Assembly (NCBI RefSeq): GCF_037975245.1
Contig: NC_092564.1
Coordinates: 19,289,984-19,353,983 of the forward strand
DNA from: Apostichopus japonicus
Lineage: Eukaryota > Echinodermata > Holothuroidea > Aspidochirotida > Stichopodidae
DNA: 64,000 nt
Direction: 5' to 3'
In this document: positions 32,453 through 47,300 of the stretch, one piece after another
Layout: the number at the start of each line of letters is the position of its first letter
How positions within the stretch are numbered: the stretch's first letter is position 1
Program-made: the position numbers and the translations under genes
The notes under the pieces: generated by a model
The model's database searches: none
Told to the model about the DNA's origin: nothing
The model's input: the letters and a program-made list of their open reading frames with translations, nothing else

Positions 32453-34670
32453 TTCATGACCGCAACATAGCTTTATATTTCGGGAGAGAAGGCCTTTGGG
32501 GCCTACTATCCGATGTCACTTAATCGAACTTTTCGGCCCAAAGCTTCTTCCGTGAGAACAGGGCCTCAATCCACTGGACCCTCACCTCTCAGAATCTATG
32601 GTTACATGAAAGCTATAGCTTGGGCTATCTGACTATGATGTTGAAAAAGACATTTAATCGGTTTCCGTTGGCAAGCTACAAAAACTGTGGATGGACTTTT
32701 CGACGTCTGAAAAAAGTCCCGCAACCCAGAGGAAATGTTTGCGACCCACTTTTCGAGTCACGTCCCATTGTCAATTTAAGCAGCCTTTGTTAAAATGTGT
32801 CCCTTGAAAGTTGCATTGTGGAAGTGAGGATTATATTGAAAGTTGTAGATACAAAACGTGTCAATTATACGAGGTGACCATTCTAGCAGATTTACATGAT
32901 AACACAAATAGGTACACTATTAAGAGGTTGTTATAGATTCTAAACATTTTTCTAAATCTCTTATTTTGTCTTCACGTTGTAAACACGTCATACGATGCCA
33001 AACACTATAGAGCAGTTTAGAAATGTAATACTTTATAACATAAAACATGTTTAGAATTTAGGGATTAGGGAATATACATTATCTATTTCAAACACCTTAT
33101 TCCATTTATTTAGGGACCAACTGGTGATATTTTCTAAAGGGGGGGGGGGGGGGGATATGTTAGTTCCTTGCGTAAAACCTGCATGAAATACTGGCTTGCC
33201 AATTCATCAGAGTTCCCCTTATCCATACAGTCTATACCATCTCTTTTCATTGGAATGAGGGCACTCTAACACTTTTAACGTCATACGAGACATCTGACCG
33301 AAGAGTCGCCAAGCAAACGAATCGTGGTTAAAATATCTCAGTAAACAAACATATTCGGCCTCTGTGATATTACCTTTTAAATTAAATGAACGTTTGATTC
33401 GTTAATTAAATTCATCCATTTGGCACAAAAGTAAATCCGTTTAAAAACAATTCTTTTGTTTTACGCCGAGTGTTAGTTTTTAGATGTAATTGTCTCCGAC
33501 GCTTGTTGTCAGAATATGAAAAAGAAAAGGTGTCAGTAACATTGTTCGCGGTTGATTGTTTTACCCTGCGGCTAATTCCAGCCTGAACTTGATGTTACCG
33601 CTTTGTGGATGGCCTTTTGGATAAATAGGAACAGAATAATCTTTCAAGTCTTGTACGATATTAAGTTGAATGAATTGATGCGCCATGATATTTCAACTTT
33701 GTAAATTCAATTTTGATATTCGTATATACTATAACAGAAATATCCATTTTAACGGGCTTCGTATGAAATAATTGGGATAGAGACATGTCGACGCTTCAAT
33801 TAAGCGCAGTTTACTATCTACGAAACAGACATATCAAAGCTATAATATCAATGGAGTATGACATGTTTAGAAAGGCACAGTGGGCGCTCAAATAAGACTC
33901 TTCTCAACTCTCCAGAACCGCTTGCCACTTAAACAGGCCACATGTTTATACGGTAGAGGGTAACGTCCATAATTATACTTTGAAAGAAAAAGCAGCTGTT
34001 CTGTTTTTTATACTTTCTTGTTTCATAACATTTTCCACATCTTGATTACATTTGAGCATATATATGTATTTTGGTTCGTTTAATTCAATGTAACAGCCGA
34101 GACATTCATTTGCACTTCAAAAACATCAACAACTTATAACATAAAACTCTCAACTCGTTCTTACTATAGTAAATCTTGGGGTCATTGATTCGAATCCCAT
34201 TTGAACCAAACTTTTCTTTGTTTCGTACAAGTCGAATTATTATACCGTGTATCAGAACTAATCTATAGACTAAGCCTTTAACCTAATTTGCATAAACCGA
34301 TCGGGCGGAAGTTGTCATAATAATTAACTTGTAACGCTAGAGTTACCCTTGTGGCTTAAAATTTGGGGGTACAAAGTAAAACAAAAAGACAATGTAGTAG
34401 TTTACGCACTGAATCGCAACCAGAAATATATGATATTTTAAGTGTGAAGAGTTTATAATGGAATCAGTTTTAAAGAGTTAAATTTTATATGAGAAACCTC
34501 TATGCATATATACAGTGGAATATTATTGTGTACAACCATGCTCAAGTATGTATAAGGTGATCTATGGAAATTTGTATGCCAAATAACATCTGACGTCACA
34601 ATTCAATAGAATCAACACAAAAAAACCAGAGTGACACCACAGACAATGTGAGTCAAACTAATAGATATTC
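32453..34670. other. intergenic, nothing recognised
   Basis: Unique AT-rich DNA with one G run at about 33138-33153. No frame with a recognisable domain was seen. Confidence 0.4.
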
Positions 34671-34768
34671 AATCTGGTTAGATTGATTAAAGAGTCCAAT
34701 CTATTAGAATGGTTAATTCGCGTCCAATCAATTAGATTGGTAAAAGAGTTCAGTCTACTAAATTGGAC
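34671..34768. repeat. ~33-bp degenerate repeat around CCAATCtATTAGAtTGG
   Basis: Three or four diverged units holding near-palindromic CCAATCAATTAGATTGG-like words. Confidence 0.55.
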
Positions 34769-35770
34769 TTACTGTCGTCAAATTAAGAGAACACCGGTGT
34801 CATGTAAACATAACAATACAAAACTAAAAGTCTTAAACCAATAATATCGTTTTCAAATAGACGGTCTCTTTGGCGCCACTGTAAACACTGTTACACTAAC
34901 ACAGATGAAAAAAAAACATTATAATAAACTAACGGCCACTTTGATTGGGTTAATATAGCGGATTTGAACTGGTCAGTACTGAGTCCGTTATAGTTCTACC
35001 ATTAGAATCTACGGTAAACACAATTAAGCTATAGCCTCGGGCTAAACAGATTTGTAACACGGTTTCTATTCAAACTTGACCGACTTCTTTATTATCTGGT
35101 AACAATTTCCTTTTCATATGTTGATGAATGAACAGAGCAGATTTTTTGGACTAAGGGAAAACAAATTCTCACGCAGGTTAAAATGCTGAAAGGTCATTCG
35201 CCTTTGAGGATTAGTAGTATATATAATATACACGATCATAAGACCTTCACCTTCTTGTTAACTGTTACACAAACAGTTAAATTTCTGTAGAATAAAAGTC
35301 GAATAATTATTGTATCAATTTATGACAACATAATAATTACATTAAGCCATGCTTGGTAATGTTGGTAGAAGTTGCTATACGGTGAGTTTGTAATTCAGTT
35401 CGCAACCCCTGAGTGATAAACTAACAGAGAGCCATATTTGCAGATAAATGGTACCGCGTGGGGAAATGGTTATAAGGTTTCTACATTTCATTCTGTCAGA
35501 TGGCACGCCGAACTGGTCACGTGATGTCAGAAGAGCCTCGACCTTGTTTTTAATGCTTTGTACTACCGGTAGCCTATAACATGTACATACAGTCAGACAG
35601 TGGTTCTAGAAGGCCTACCCATCATCGAAAGCCTGTACAAAATACAGTAGCGTGTGCATGTATTAGCGGTATGTATAATATGGAAACCTAGTGTCGAATC
35701 TTAAGAGGGACAGAAATATCTCCTGCACGTTTATCTTCGTATGGGGGCACTAATACATTTTACTAGCTTC

Positions 35771-35838
35771 CTCCTCACCCACCCCACACCACACACCCCA
35801 CACCCCAAACCCCCACCCCCACACCCCCACCCAACCCC
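35771..35838. repeat. C-rich (CCCCAC)n tract
   Basis: CCCCACACC, ACACCCC and CCCACCCCC words follow each other. The minus strand has many G runs and could form a quadruplex. Confidence 0.8.
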
Positions 35839-36691
35839 TTATTGACACATTTAGCGGGTTTGACTGACGGTCACTATAAAAAGGACTATAACTTCCTCTG
35901 TTTTGTAAGATCGCCTCAATGGTTTATTCATGACCTGTATCCCCACACAAACAGTTAGGCCTATTGCAATGTTTTCAATCATCGCTCAGTAACCAGACTT
36001 TTAACTTGCTTTTGGGACGGGCCGCAGAAAAAGGTTCTCGACGGCCACATTTGGCAAACATGCGCTTAGACCTCTTCCCCCTCAACTAGACTTAGCCCCT
36101 CACCACAGTCAACCGATCAGGCAAATCAAGCGAAAATGCGTGCGTATACACGCGCTTATTTACTTCATCGTTATGTTTATACGAACCACGATGCTGTAAA
36201 AAGTCATGTTATGAAAAACATGCACGTGCCGACGCGCTTGTCTATAAACTGGCTTCAACTTTTTGTGTGCCAGAAGTATTATTGAAGTCAGGAATCTAGC
36301 ACCTTCGGTGCTAAACAAAATATTTGGTAGGGCACTACGCAAGGCGCTATGCAAAATCTTTTGTGCCCTATCGCCTTTTACACCCTATAGCATATCTAAA
36401 TTTGTATACGTGTTGCACATGCAGCATTCTGCGCGCACTGTTCTCATCTCATCTTAACTGAGACGCAGATGTCACTTGAGACTACAGTAGTGTAAGTACA
36501 AAACCACGGGTGCAAGTTGGATGCCTCGAGTACCAATATGAAGCCATGAGCACATAAACTTTACTCTGCTTTATCTAAGTGCCATTACGAGTATACGGCC
36601 CTCCAGAGTACGAATAGGAGTACTATTGAAAATGTACTCGGGTACAGCCAGGAGTATATACATATACAAGTCTGCCATATATCAACATTGA

Positions 36692-36723
36692 CTATATATA
36701 CATATATATATTTATATACATAC

Positions 36724-36800
<77 letters not shown>

Positions 36801-36822
36801 TATATATAGTTATATATATAGT
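36692..36822. repeat. TA-rich microsatellite with TATACA and TAGT interruptions
   Basis: TATATA tracts interrupted by CATA and finally three GTTATATATATA units. Confidence 0.9.
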
Positions 36823-39058
36823 TAAGTTAAACAAATATACCTTCATAGACTTTCCTATATATCGACTTATAACGTATTCATAACACATCATTTCCTCTCA
36901 AATATGTCTCCGTTTTAATACTTCATCTTGTGACGCACTAATATACTCTTATTGTGTGTTTTGGAAATTGTACCAACGGAGCCGGTGGCTATCAAAATCC
37001 AGCATAATTTGGTATAAACCGTTTGCAATATTCATATTTTGACGAATTCTTTCAACTCATCGAGATGAGCTTCAAGCGAAGTATTGTAACGCGTGAAGAA
37101 GAACGGAACGTGTATTATATAAGCTGAATGAATGTAGAATATTGGCATTAATATCCATGAATACTTGAGAACACTTTCTGCATCCATTAATTAATAAACG
37201 ATGGAGCTTAGAGGAGAAATTAATTACACTGAAAACACACACAACCTTATTGCAATCACACGACAAGTTGCAATTCAAACGACTTGATCAAGAAATTAAT
37301 TTCCCTTCAAATTTGACCAACTTGACGAAGAAATATGTACATTTTTATGTTTTTTTTTTCTTCAAAAAGTCGTCATCCTTATAATCCTTAAGCTATAATA
37401 TACAATACCATAGTAATTTTCTTACGTAAAAGTTATCCCATCTTGACAGTGGTGTGCACAAAGGTGGGGAGAGGGGGGGAGGGGGTCCTCCGGGCCCAGG
37501 ACTCCCTGAAACGAGCTTTTTCATTTTTTTTTTGGCTCGTTTTTTTTCTCTTCTTTTCTTGCCTATTCTTTTCTTTTCTTTCTCTTCTCTCTCTATTACC
37601 GATGACAGTATTTTATATAATTAGACAGTATTAAAATGTAAAGGCATGTTTTTTTAAAGGTAGTAACATCCCTTGTATTGAGGGGGTCTGGAACACCAAG
37701 ATCTGGGTAAGTTCAATCCAGAAATCATCAACAAGCCCCGCCCTAAAATCAGCTCCAAAGCAAATACTTCTGGAACTTTAAATCCCAGACCTGCAGAGCT
37801 CTGAGGATAAAACACCAACTGTTGCTTCTCCATCTAGACCCCAACAGAATGGTAAGAATCCGCGATAAATATTCAACTCGTTACCTCATAATGTTCTTCT
37901 TTGTGAAGGATATGCGGATAGCGAGTGTGCTCTTTTGTTCATGGGAATGCATTATCTATGTCCTTACAATTATAAGCTTAACTGTGATAACAAGGTGCAT
38001 AACTCACCCAGTTGGGGCATTTATTTCTATACTTCACTTTCTTGTCCCGCTTCAAACACTCGTACTATACAGTGTGAGCGTTTCTATCAGATGAATGTTA
38101 CGATCTGTTAATACTGTCAGTACGAGTGCTTTGGAACATGAAAAGGGAGGACAGTATAGAGTGATATTAGCATTACTGTCCTAACTGGCTCCATGACACG
38201 ATATAATGTTAACAGGCATTTTTTTTAATGTTGTTGAATGGTTTCAACGAGCTATTAGTAAAGAAACGTTGTTTAGTCCATAACGTTTGCACTTTGTTTG
38301 CATTGGATCACATGTAGAGAATATCGATGAGGCGAATATTCATGAGGTGTGATTATTTGCTTAAATCGACTATTTGGTTGGACAAATATAACTAATCAAC
38401 TCAAGACGATATCAAACATCAAATTTACAAGATTTTTACTCACTTCTTTTGGAATTAAAGGAATCCGTTTCCCCCTATAGGTAAAAAACAATGGGAAAGC
38501 CAATACAAGCAAGTACGTTGTTAACATGCTGGACCACTTTTGCTCAGTGGGGAATCTTCACCGCCCAAAAATCTCCCGAACCAAAGCTGGAACTGAGCTT
38601 TAAACGAAGTGTCGCGGCATTCAATATGAGATTGGACGAGCGCCCTCTATAGCCTCCTTATTAAAAGGAAATGGCGAAAAACTAAGGTAAATACCATCCC
38701 GCCCAATGCCTTATCAAACACGCCCCTGATTACATTTGGGAGCCTATATGCAAACAAGCAACATATATATGCAGAACTTATTCAACACCACACGGTAACT
38801 CACGCACAAATACTTGATTTTTACTCTACAGCACAAACCTCCCAATTACAGTAAGGACGACTAGGTCTGACGAAACAAACAGACAAGAGTATTAACCTGC
38901 TGACGTCATACTCTGTTGACGTCCACTCGCTTGCTCTCGTTCATTGATGTGATTACAATTGTTGTTCGTCTAATTTATACCCCTTCCCCCCCCACCCCCA
39001 CTAATTTCAAGGTCGATCCCCTCCTCACCCCGCCATTCACCTTTCTCCTGTTTGACCT
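36823..39058. other. intergenic; one possible transposon end near 37446
   Basis: Mostly unique AT-rich DNA. At 37446-37505 CAGTGGTGTGCACAAAGGTG leads into a G-rich and GGGCCC-containing stretch, like the ends at 24652 and 29757. No opposite end was found. The 90-codon plus frame at 37822-38094 has no domain that I recognise. Confidence 0.35.
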
Positions 39059-39480
39059 AGCTTTGCTACAAGTACGCAGTCACGCGTATATTTGTCCCTT
39101 TAACAACAGCAAGAAACCAATCGAAGAACTGATCGCCAAAGTATACGTGAAGTTAAAGAAGCAATGACGCAGCTACTAAGAAACAGAAGATGGCGAGCGA
39201 TTTTCGTTCCAAGTTGGAGAAGAAAGCCGTGACAAACTCCAACAATTGCGAAAGGAGAACATTCTCCATGTCAAGCAAGACGTAACCAAGGTCATGTTCA
39301 CTGAGAGGAACTGACAAGACACCCCTGAGAAGGTACGCATGCGGGAGGAAAGAGGAGGAGAAGAAACTGAAGGCGTTAGCAAATAAGCCGAAGAGGGAGG
39401 AGCTTTTAATAACTATAGAATTTTGATGAAATGGAGGCCTACCATGCCTCAAGTTCCGAGGAATCACTCGATGGATCTTA
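39059..39480 (+). pseudogene. possible degraded coding sequence, family unknown
   Basis: The plus strand shows charged, coding-like peptide pieces that switch frame. They include KKPIEELIAKVYVKLKK near 39115, RDKLQQLRKENILHVKQDV in another frame near 39230-39290, EEEKKLKALANKPKREELL near 39355-39405, and FDEMEAYHASSSEESLDGSY, then a stop, near 39422-39475. Local GC is also higher than around it. This fits a decayed transposon ORF or processed pseudogene, but I cannot name the family, and the pieces could be chance in a purine-rich stretch. Confidence 0.3.
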
Positions 39481-41320
39481 TTCTCAGTTCTTCATATAAG
39501 TTCCCGGGACTTTTCCTTATTACGTTTTGCTCATCCATAAATGCTTAAACATTATTCACAACTTTTTTCCCAATTACAAAATCCCTTTAAACACTTAGTA
39601 GGTTGACTTTCGTGCGCACGTGAGATTCATTGTGTCAAAACATTATTTTGGTGTTACAGGGCCACGGGGCCTATGTGGATCAGCCCTCCTTAACATACAC
39701 AAACTTACACACAGGATACACATTTATAGAACACATATCAAAACGTCATAACATTAACACATACCAAGAGACAGCCAGGCAGACAAACAGACACACAGGC
39801 ACACATTTAGACTGCAGGAAACTATATACATAAACATACACACAGTAAGTTAAACATACAATGAATTTTTGGAGAAAAACAAATTGTCTGTGCTACATAT
39901 AAGTATATGCTGCCGTGGAGCTCCATGATACTACCAAGGAAAGAACTTGCAAAGACATGTAAAATGACTTACTAAGAATATGCCACTTTAGTTCACCCAT
40001 GCACCTAAGTTGAACCTGATTTGAGTGTCATGAAGCAGTTGCAACCTGTCTTTTGTAAGACTGTGTCGAGAGAAAAAGTAAATAAAAGAAAATCTAAAGA
40101 AACTAATTAAATAAATTTTAGAAAATGAATAAATAATCGAAGAGAATAGGAAACTGAAAAATATAAACGAAAGACACTACTGAGAAAAATCAAGTAGGTC
40201 TAGTAACTAGATTCAAATTTGTGTCTGGTTCATATCTGCAGTTTGCAATTTCCATCAAATTTCATATGTGCCCGCCCCCCCCCCCCCCCCTCCGTTCTAG
40301 ACTCTTTCTACAAATTGCACAGATCTTAGTAATGTGGATTCCCGATACTGGCATAACACTTCGTATATTAACATCATCTCTGTTTCAGTTTACATGAATA
40401 TACTTCTTACAAGGAAATCATTTTCACTTAATTCGAAGAACAGTTATAGCGGAAGCTCTTTGACGATGAATTCTCGTCCGTAAAGTGTTTACTAATCGCT
40501 GCTTTTTCTTAATGATTCGTGCAAAAGAAAGAAAACCTTGACTGACTTTCTATTGTAAAAATCAATTTACATTAAATATAAACACGTACTGACGAAGAAT
40601 GAAACTGCATACACTGGTGTAGGCCTACAATAAGTTCTTCTTACAATTCTCTATTTTATTTTATTTTTAAATTATTAATATTATTTTATTGTCTTTTGTT
40701 TTGTTTTGTTCCCCCCTCCTCTTTATTTTAACCAACCATCGGAGAAACTTCTTCATGCCAATTGAATATGTCTAGAAGGCCTACTAAGTGGTGGTATGTA
40801 GTGGGCCATGAATAGGTATGTATCATAGAAATTGAAGTAGGTCAACTTCTGTGGCATATATCCAATTTGTGGAGCTAAGTTGAGACATATCACAGTGCTT
40901 TTCAGTCGGTGAAATACTTTTTTGATGATGAGTAACATACTCATTGGTAAAAGATCAATAGTAAATGCTCTCGATTTAGACAAATATCACCACTTTAGTT
41001 TGCAAACAAGAGACGTAAGCATGACCAAGAACACAACCATGTTTAGTAATGATGTCATTGATATGACGTAATTGCTCATTTCGTGTAGACACACAATACG
41101 TTGATTCAGAGTCTGGCGACTATGACAAGTTTGGTGTTTTGGTGAACTTGATCAACAGTAGCCTACGCTTTTAGTACTAGCCTAGACCTACAATAGCAAT
41201 CAGCTGGCAAAACTAACATAGCCTAGCACAGTACGAGTACGTAACGGATAAGGCAACAACGAAACAACAACAAATCAAGACTTTTTTCTGTAAGAACTTT
41301 CCCAGTAAATTGAACCGAAG
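39481..41320. other. CHMP5 5' flank, no other gene seen
   Basis: AT-rich DNA with a CA-rich patch near 39690-39850 and a C run near 40267-40290. The CHMP5 promoter and 5' UTR must lie at its right end, but no start site or core promoter element is unambiguous. Confidence 0.4.
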
Positions 41321-41389
41321 ATGAATCGTCTTTTTGGAACTGGAAAACCTAAGCAACCACCACCAAATCTGAGTGATACAATCTCCAAT
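41321..41389 (+). CDS. CHMP5: CHMP5 exon 1 (residues 1-23)
   Basis: Encodes [19 protein letters not shown] and TISN. Ends phase 0 before a GTGCGT donor. Confidence 0.95.
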
Positions 41390-44300
41390 GTGCGTGACGT
41401 CTCTGCATAATTTGTAACGTAACATAACGCTAGGCTTCATATTACTTATTGTTAGTACTAGCCTAAAACTTCATATAGCGTTGCGCCTAACGTTAGACCT
41501 TTACCAAGCCTAAGCTGCGGCAGGTGTTACCGAGTGTTTTGGTGTTACTGAGAGGCTTATCCTAAGTATTCTTATGCCTGCACTAATGCTCAAGAAGTTA
41601 CAACACTAGCAGCATATTGTATCCATAGGTGTGTTCAATGATCGATCTACTCCAACCACACAGAAAGGTTCCTGTTAGTGTTATTCTAAGCTCACACCTT
41701 TGGAAGATAACATGGTGAAAAGCGAGGAGACCAACCCTCCTACAGTGAACAACTTCCCTCCCACCCCACCTGCTGCATGTACCAATTTTGCTACAGCCCT
41801 TTTAACTCAAACAGCATTGGTGATTGGGAATACAAAGTTCATTTAGACTAATTTTAAGTATGTATAATCAAAATGTTTAGATACCAAACAGCACAAACAG
41901 GAAGGTGTACAGCCCACCCAAATCCCTGCAAGTACAACTTGTACAACATTGTTACATTATACTAAGGTCACTTGGAATTTGATTCACCTACACAACGACA
42001 GTTCATCATAAACAAAATCATTATTGTTATTACTTATATTTCCCCAAATAGGAATATAACTTGGCAAAGTTATTTTGAAAACTCCACAATGAAATTGTAG
42101 GTGCAAGATGCCAGAATTAACTTTTTTGGCAACTTTAAACGGTTAAGTGTGTATAAGGGACTGGCAAAAGCACTATTTGCTATCGGAAGTCTTCTAAAAG
42201 ATAATAGTGATGTAGCAAAATAAGTGATTTCCGTATATTTACCTATGATTTCACTGATTGCTGACTTAAATCTCCTATTCACTATAGCCCAGTTTTAATT
42301 TATGTTTTAAGACCAGTTTTAAATGGGTACCTACTCCTAATTTTTGACAAGCCATTTTCAATGCCTGCATTTGCCATCAATGTAGGATAAGGTCGTATAG
42401 CTAGGGTCAAACAAGATATAAAGTTAACATTTGTGGTATACCTATTACAAAATTCTTATGCTGGTTCCTTAAGCTTTGACCTGTAGGTGTACACATTAAG
42501 TTTGTCACTTCTCAAGGGAAGATCTTCTTGGGGACAATGTCCATATGAATCAAAATGCATTCAATGTTAATGTAACCCTCTTGCCGGGTTTAACATCGTC
42601 GTAAAATTTAAGGTATACATTACATTCTGTAAATCTAATGAAACTTATTAGTTGACTTCTTACTATCATATTTGTTTTGTTTCTGCATTCTCTAGGTTGA
42701 CAGCAGAGGAGAATCAATAGAAAAGAAAATATCTAAGCTTGACTTAGAATTGAAAAAATACAAAGATCAGATGAAGAAAATGAGAGAAGGTCCATCAAAG
42801 GTGAGAAGTTTATTTTTATTATGATTTCCTGGTTGTTTGTTACAGTCATAACAGATGGAATTATAATTTATGTCACATATCCTTAGCTCCTGACATTTTC
42901 AAACTCTTTCTAGTTCTTACTTTCTGGAATCAGCACCCTCTCCAACCCTACTGCATATTCTACTAGAAGCAATTGTCTGAATTATCCTGGTACCACGTAT
43001 TCTTCAAACTTTGTTTTTCAAAATGTAAGCACTGATATACGGAAAATGCTTCGATCATCTGAATAATCATCATACACTATTCACACAGAAATAATCATTG
43101 TTGGCTTGGTTGGGTACAGTGTAGATATTTGTTTTATAAAATAAATCATTTTCCTCTCAACTTTACTGTATATATATTTCTGTTTATTATTATTTATTTT
43201 TTTTTCCTTTGAACAAACTTTCATCCTTACAGTACTCATCTCTAATTACTCTAACTTTGAATTTCATTTCCAATACATTATTATTTTAGTAATCAAAGAA
43301 ATCATGTTGTGTGCAGTTGAGTTCAGTGCATCAACTATTTTCATGACATGAATCTATTAATTGTGTATCGATATAGTCTACCTGAATGCCTCAACTATAT
43401 TCGAAATAGTATATATATGTGGATATCATATTGTGTGCAGTTGAGTTCAGGGCATCAACTATGCTCATGACAATGAATCTTTTAATCCTGTATAGTATAT
43501 ATAGTTGACCTGAATGCCTAAACTATATTGGAAATTTGCACACATATGTTGATACATATGGTGTATAATCATCCCGAAAGTATTAACAAAGATTCGTTTG
43601 TATGCTTTGTCTTTTCACATAAGTGTTGACAGAGTTTAATAATGTGAATTATAACCTTGGCCAAATGACCTACAGAAATGGGGTTATTTTTTTGGGGGGG
43701 GGGGGACTGGTTTGCAGTTCCAATTATGTAGTGACTCTCAGTGACTAGACCTACCCCAGTTTATATTCTGTGATTTTGTTTTAATTATCAGGCAGTCAGT
43801 GTTAAGACTTTGTACATTCAACATGTATTCCTATACTTTGTTTACTTTGCAGAATATAGTTAAACAAAGAGCCATGAGGATACTTAAACAGAAAAGAACG
43901 TAAGTTTTTCAAATTGGTTTGATAGCGAAGTCTTAAGCAACTTTTTAAATCTGATTAATGTTATACCATTGGATTTGCTTAATGTTATGTATAGTTTCCA
44001 TCCACATGTTTCTATTTTGGTGCCTTACTGTCAGTCACAAATCTGTTTTTTTTGTTCTACCTTAATACCTTTTCTTCATGGTTTGAGTTAACTGTAGTAA
44101 CTTGTACCCCAGATTTTGAAAAAATATAGAAACTTCAGTTTTAAAGCCTTAATAATGCTTGAATGATTCAACTTGTTTTGATTTTTAAGGCACATAATCC
44201 CATTGTTATATGAACTGTAAACAATCATCAATAGACCAACAAATTTCCAGTCAGTGTTTACATTGTTGATGTGCTTATACATGTATCTACATAGAATGTG

Positions 44301-47300
44301 GATTTTCTTTCAAATGCACTTCTCTGCTGCTCTCTGGGTTTATCAAATCAGATTTGGGTGTGTTTCTTGGTTACATGGTATGCATGGTACTACAGCTTCT
44401 GACTGGCAAACCCCCCACCTCCCCATCCCTACTTCCAGCAATGAAATGGCTATATATGTACAGCCACCAACTAAGCTCTGTATAGGTCATATAGTAGAGT
44501 GCAGAGCTTGTTACCCAGAAGTCACAGCATTGACTCCCAATCAAGCCAAATTTTGGCTTTTTTTTCCAGGGTTAACACATTGTTGTCTGATTAAGTGCAT
44601 GAATCTGAAAACTGCACAACTTTTCACATTGTTGTCCGCTGGACATTTGTAACAGCAATTAAAATACTAACAAAAATTAGATATTTCATATCCTTGTTTG
44701 ATAATGACCTGTGCATTACCGTCGCAGTCCTTATATTTCACACTTTTCAAATACGAGTCAGGAAAGGGTTAGACAACTAATTTCCTCCATCCCGTTCTTT
44801 TAGGTACGAAGGCCAGCTCGAGAATTTAAGACAGCAATCTTTCAATATGGAGCAAGCCAACTACGCCACACAGACGTTGAAAGATACCAAAACCACAGTG
44901 GATGCCATGAAGCTGGGTGTTAAAGAAATGAAGAAGGAATACAAGAAGGTCAACCTCGATCAAATAGAGGTCAGGAAAAACAGAAAACTTTTCTATTTTT
45001 CATTCTCTTTTTTGGGGAGGGACGGGGGGGGGGGGGTGGGTGAAACAACCAATATAGTCTGATCAATCATTAGTTTGATAAGTATCTCAGTAAATTAAAA
45101 TGGCATGCCATGAAGAGCTAACTTTCATGGGAACACTTTGTAACTTATGAAAGTAACATCTGACATTTAGGACTTCCTTTTCGAAGTTTCATGTTGGAAG
45201 CATTGTGTTGTTGTTGTCACAGCATATTTGAGGATGCATTATAATCAGGAGAGAGTGCATTGGTCGATACAGCTTTAATAGCAAGTGAATGTTTACATAT
45301 ATATGCAGTATGTGACCCATTCTGTCAAAACCAAGGAATGTATGTCCACAAATACAGTATATATAGTAGTATTGTCCATTGAAGCGACAATAAGGAAGGC
45401 GAAAACTTAGTCCATGTGGGGTAAATTTTTCATTTCATTTTTGGGCCATCAAAATTGTTTGTGCTTTTGTCAATTTTTAAATTTGTAAAATATGCCAACA
45501 TTTCAGACGGAAAAGTTGACGTTGAAAAGTATTTTCATGTCAGATGCAAAAGACACTAACGGTGCCTAAATGTTTTCGGAATTATACTCGGGCATATTTA
45601 AAACGATGGCTAGGGTTTTACTTCACACATTTATTAAAATTTGAGGAGTTTTGAAAGACTTTTGCTGACATTGTTTGCAAAGGATTTAGAATCTCACAAT
45701 CCCAGAGTTCTAGACACCATTTTTGGGGGGAGGGGGGGGGAGGGAGTCCTACCCTTATCCATCAATTCAGTAACTTAGGTAGAATACTGGATTACTGGAT
45801 CCTCACTAAAGAGACATTAGTTTCATATGTACAGTTACAGCGATAATAAGGGACTAACACACAGAGAAGTAATGAAGTATAAAAATGTTCGAAATTATTC
45901 AAAATTAAAACAGCTCGCTGAAAAGTAAATAAATATGAATACAAAATTGCTCATCATTATTTGCTGGAATTGTAATCCTCTTGCAGGATCTTCAAGACGA
46001 TTTGTCAGACATGTTGGAAATGACGGACGAGGTCCAAGACGTCCTAGGGAGAAGTTACAACGTCGGAGAGGACGTCGATGAAGCAGATTTAGAAGCAGGT
46101 TGGTTTTGCTTCTTTATCAGGATCGAATAAGGTGTTTTATGAGAGATTTGACCTTCACAGATGGTTGTGTATGAATTAAAACCCAGAAACACCTGATGAC
46201 CACGAAACAGAAAAAAGACTACATTTATGTGCCAGAATTCTCCAATAAATGACTATCAAATGACCATCAAAACAAAACAAAAAAATGGAATCACATCTCC
46301 ATCTTCAATTATAGTGTTAATTGTGTATAAAGTGTATGTTTGAGTTGCCAACTAGTTGCAAAATAAGTATAATAGGCAGTTAGTACCATTAACTGTGGCA
46401 GGTTTGAAGTTAGGTATGTATGTACAGTATGTATTTTAGATCACAGGAACTCGCGAAGAAGCCTCATTGGCTTATCAAAGTCGCACGCTGACTGAAGTCA
46501 GTCTCTAACATTCATATTGAACATCTATTATTATGAATTGTCAACAATTGTCGACAACTCTGTAACTGGACGACATACATTAATCTTGGGATAACTTTGA
46601 GGGCCACGTTAAGATGAATGATGTTATATGAGTGCATTCGATTATGTCTGTGCAGCTTTCCAACAGGTTTGTTACACAAGGGAGGCTATACCTTGATTCC
46701 ACGAACACAGCTGTGAACATGGGTCATACCAGTGGCTTTGGGGGGGGGGGACTGGGCCATACTATCTATTGAACAATGAACTCATAGCTTTTGTGTAATG
46801 GAGCCCAATATTAAAAGAGTGCTCATGAATTGCACTTGAGTGTTTAAACCGAAAAAGCAAACTTAATACAGTAACTGCTACATTTCCTAATAATACTGTA
46901 TGTATAGGTCAGTAACAGGGATCATATCAAATGCACAGAGACATACACGATACTTCCTAGTAGCTTGTTACAGATAATTAAATAATTAGACCAGTATTAA
47001 ATATAAGTTCCAATTATTTCAAGAATCTTTGGCTCCCACCACCAATGCGATGATCTTTGCACCTTCGTAGTTGAGTGTCATAAAAGTGAAACGTGTCAGT
47101 TGGCAATTTCATTGTCTCTGGTGCAGAGTTGCTGGGCTAAAGTATACATAAAAATCAGAGTCGAAAGTGTACAGCTGAGACCTTCTCACACGACTTGACA
47201 AACTTTATAACGCAGCTTTGATATGATTCTCAAAACAGTGCACGCTTTAGATATTTCATATAAATTTCATGTTTTTTGTTTTTTGTCATCTCTTTCAGAA

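Noticed and set aside
34170-34200. B-box-like GATTCGAATCCC suggesting a tRNA
   Set aside because: No A box or cloverleaf arms are found upstream at the right distance.
39153-39467. 104-codon minus-strand frame, Leu/Phe-rich
   Set aside because: It is antisense to the charged plus-strand remnant and has no recognisable domain.
44254-44652. 132-codon plus frame inside CHMP5 intron 3
   Set aside because: It lies wholly in a well-defined intron, shows no known domain and has average intron composition.
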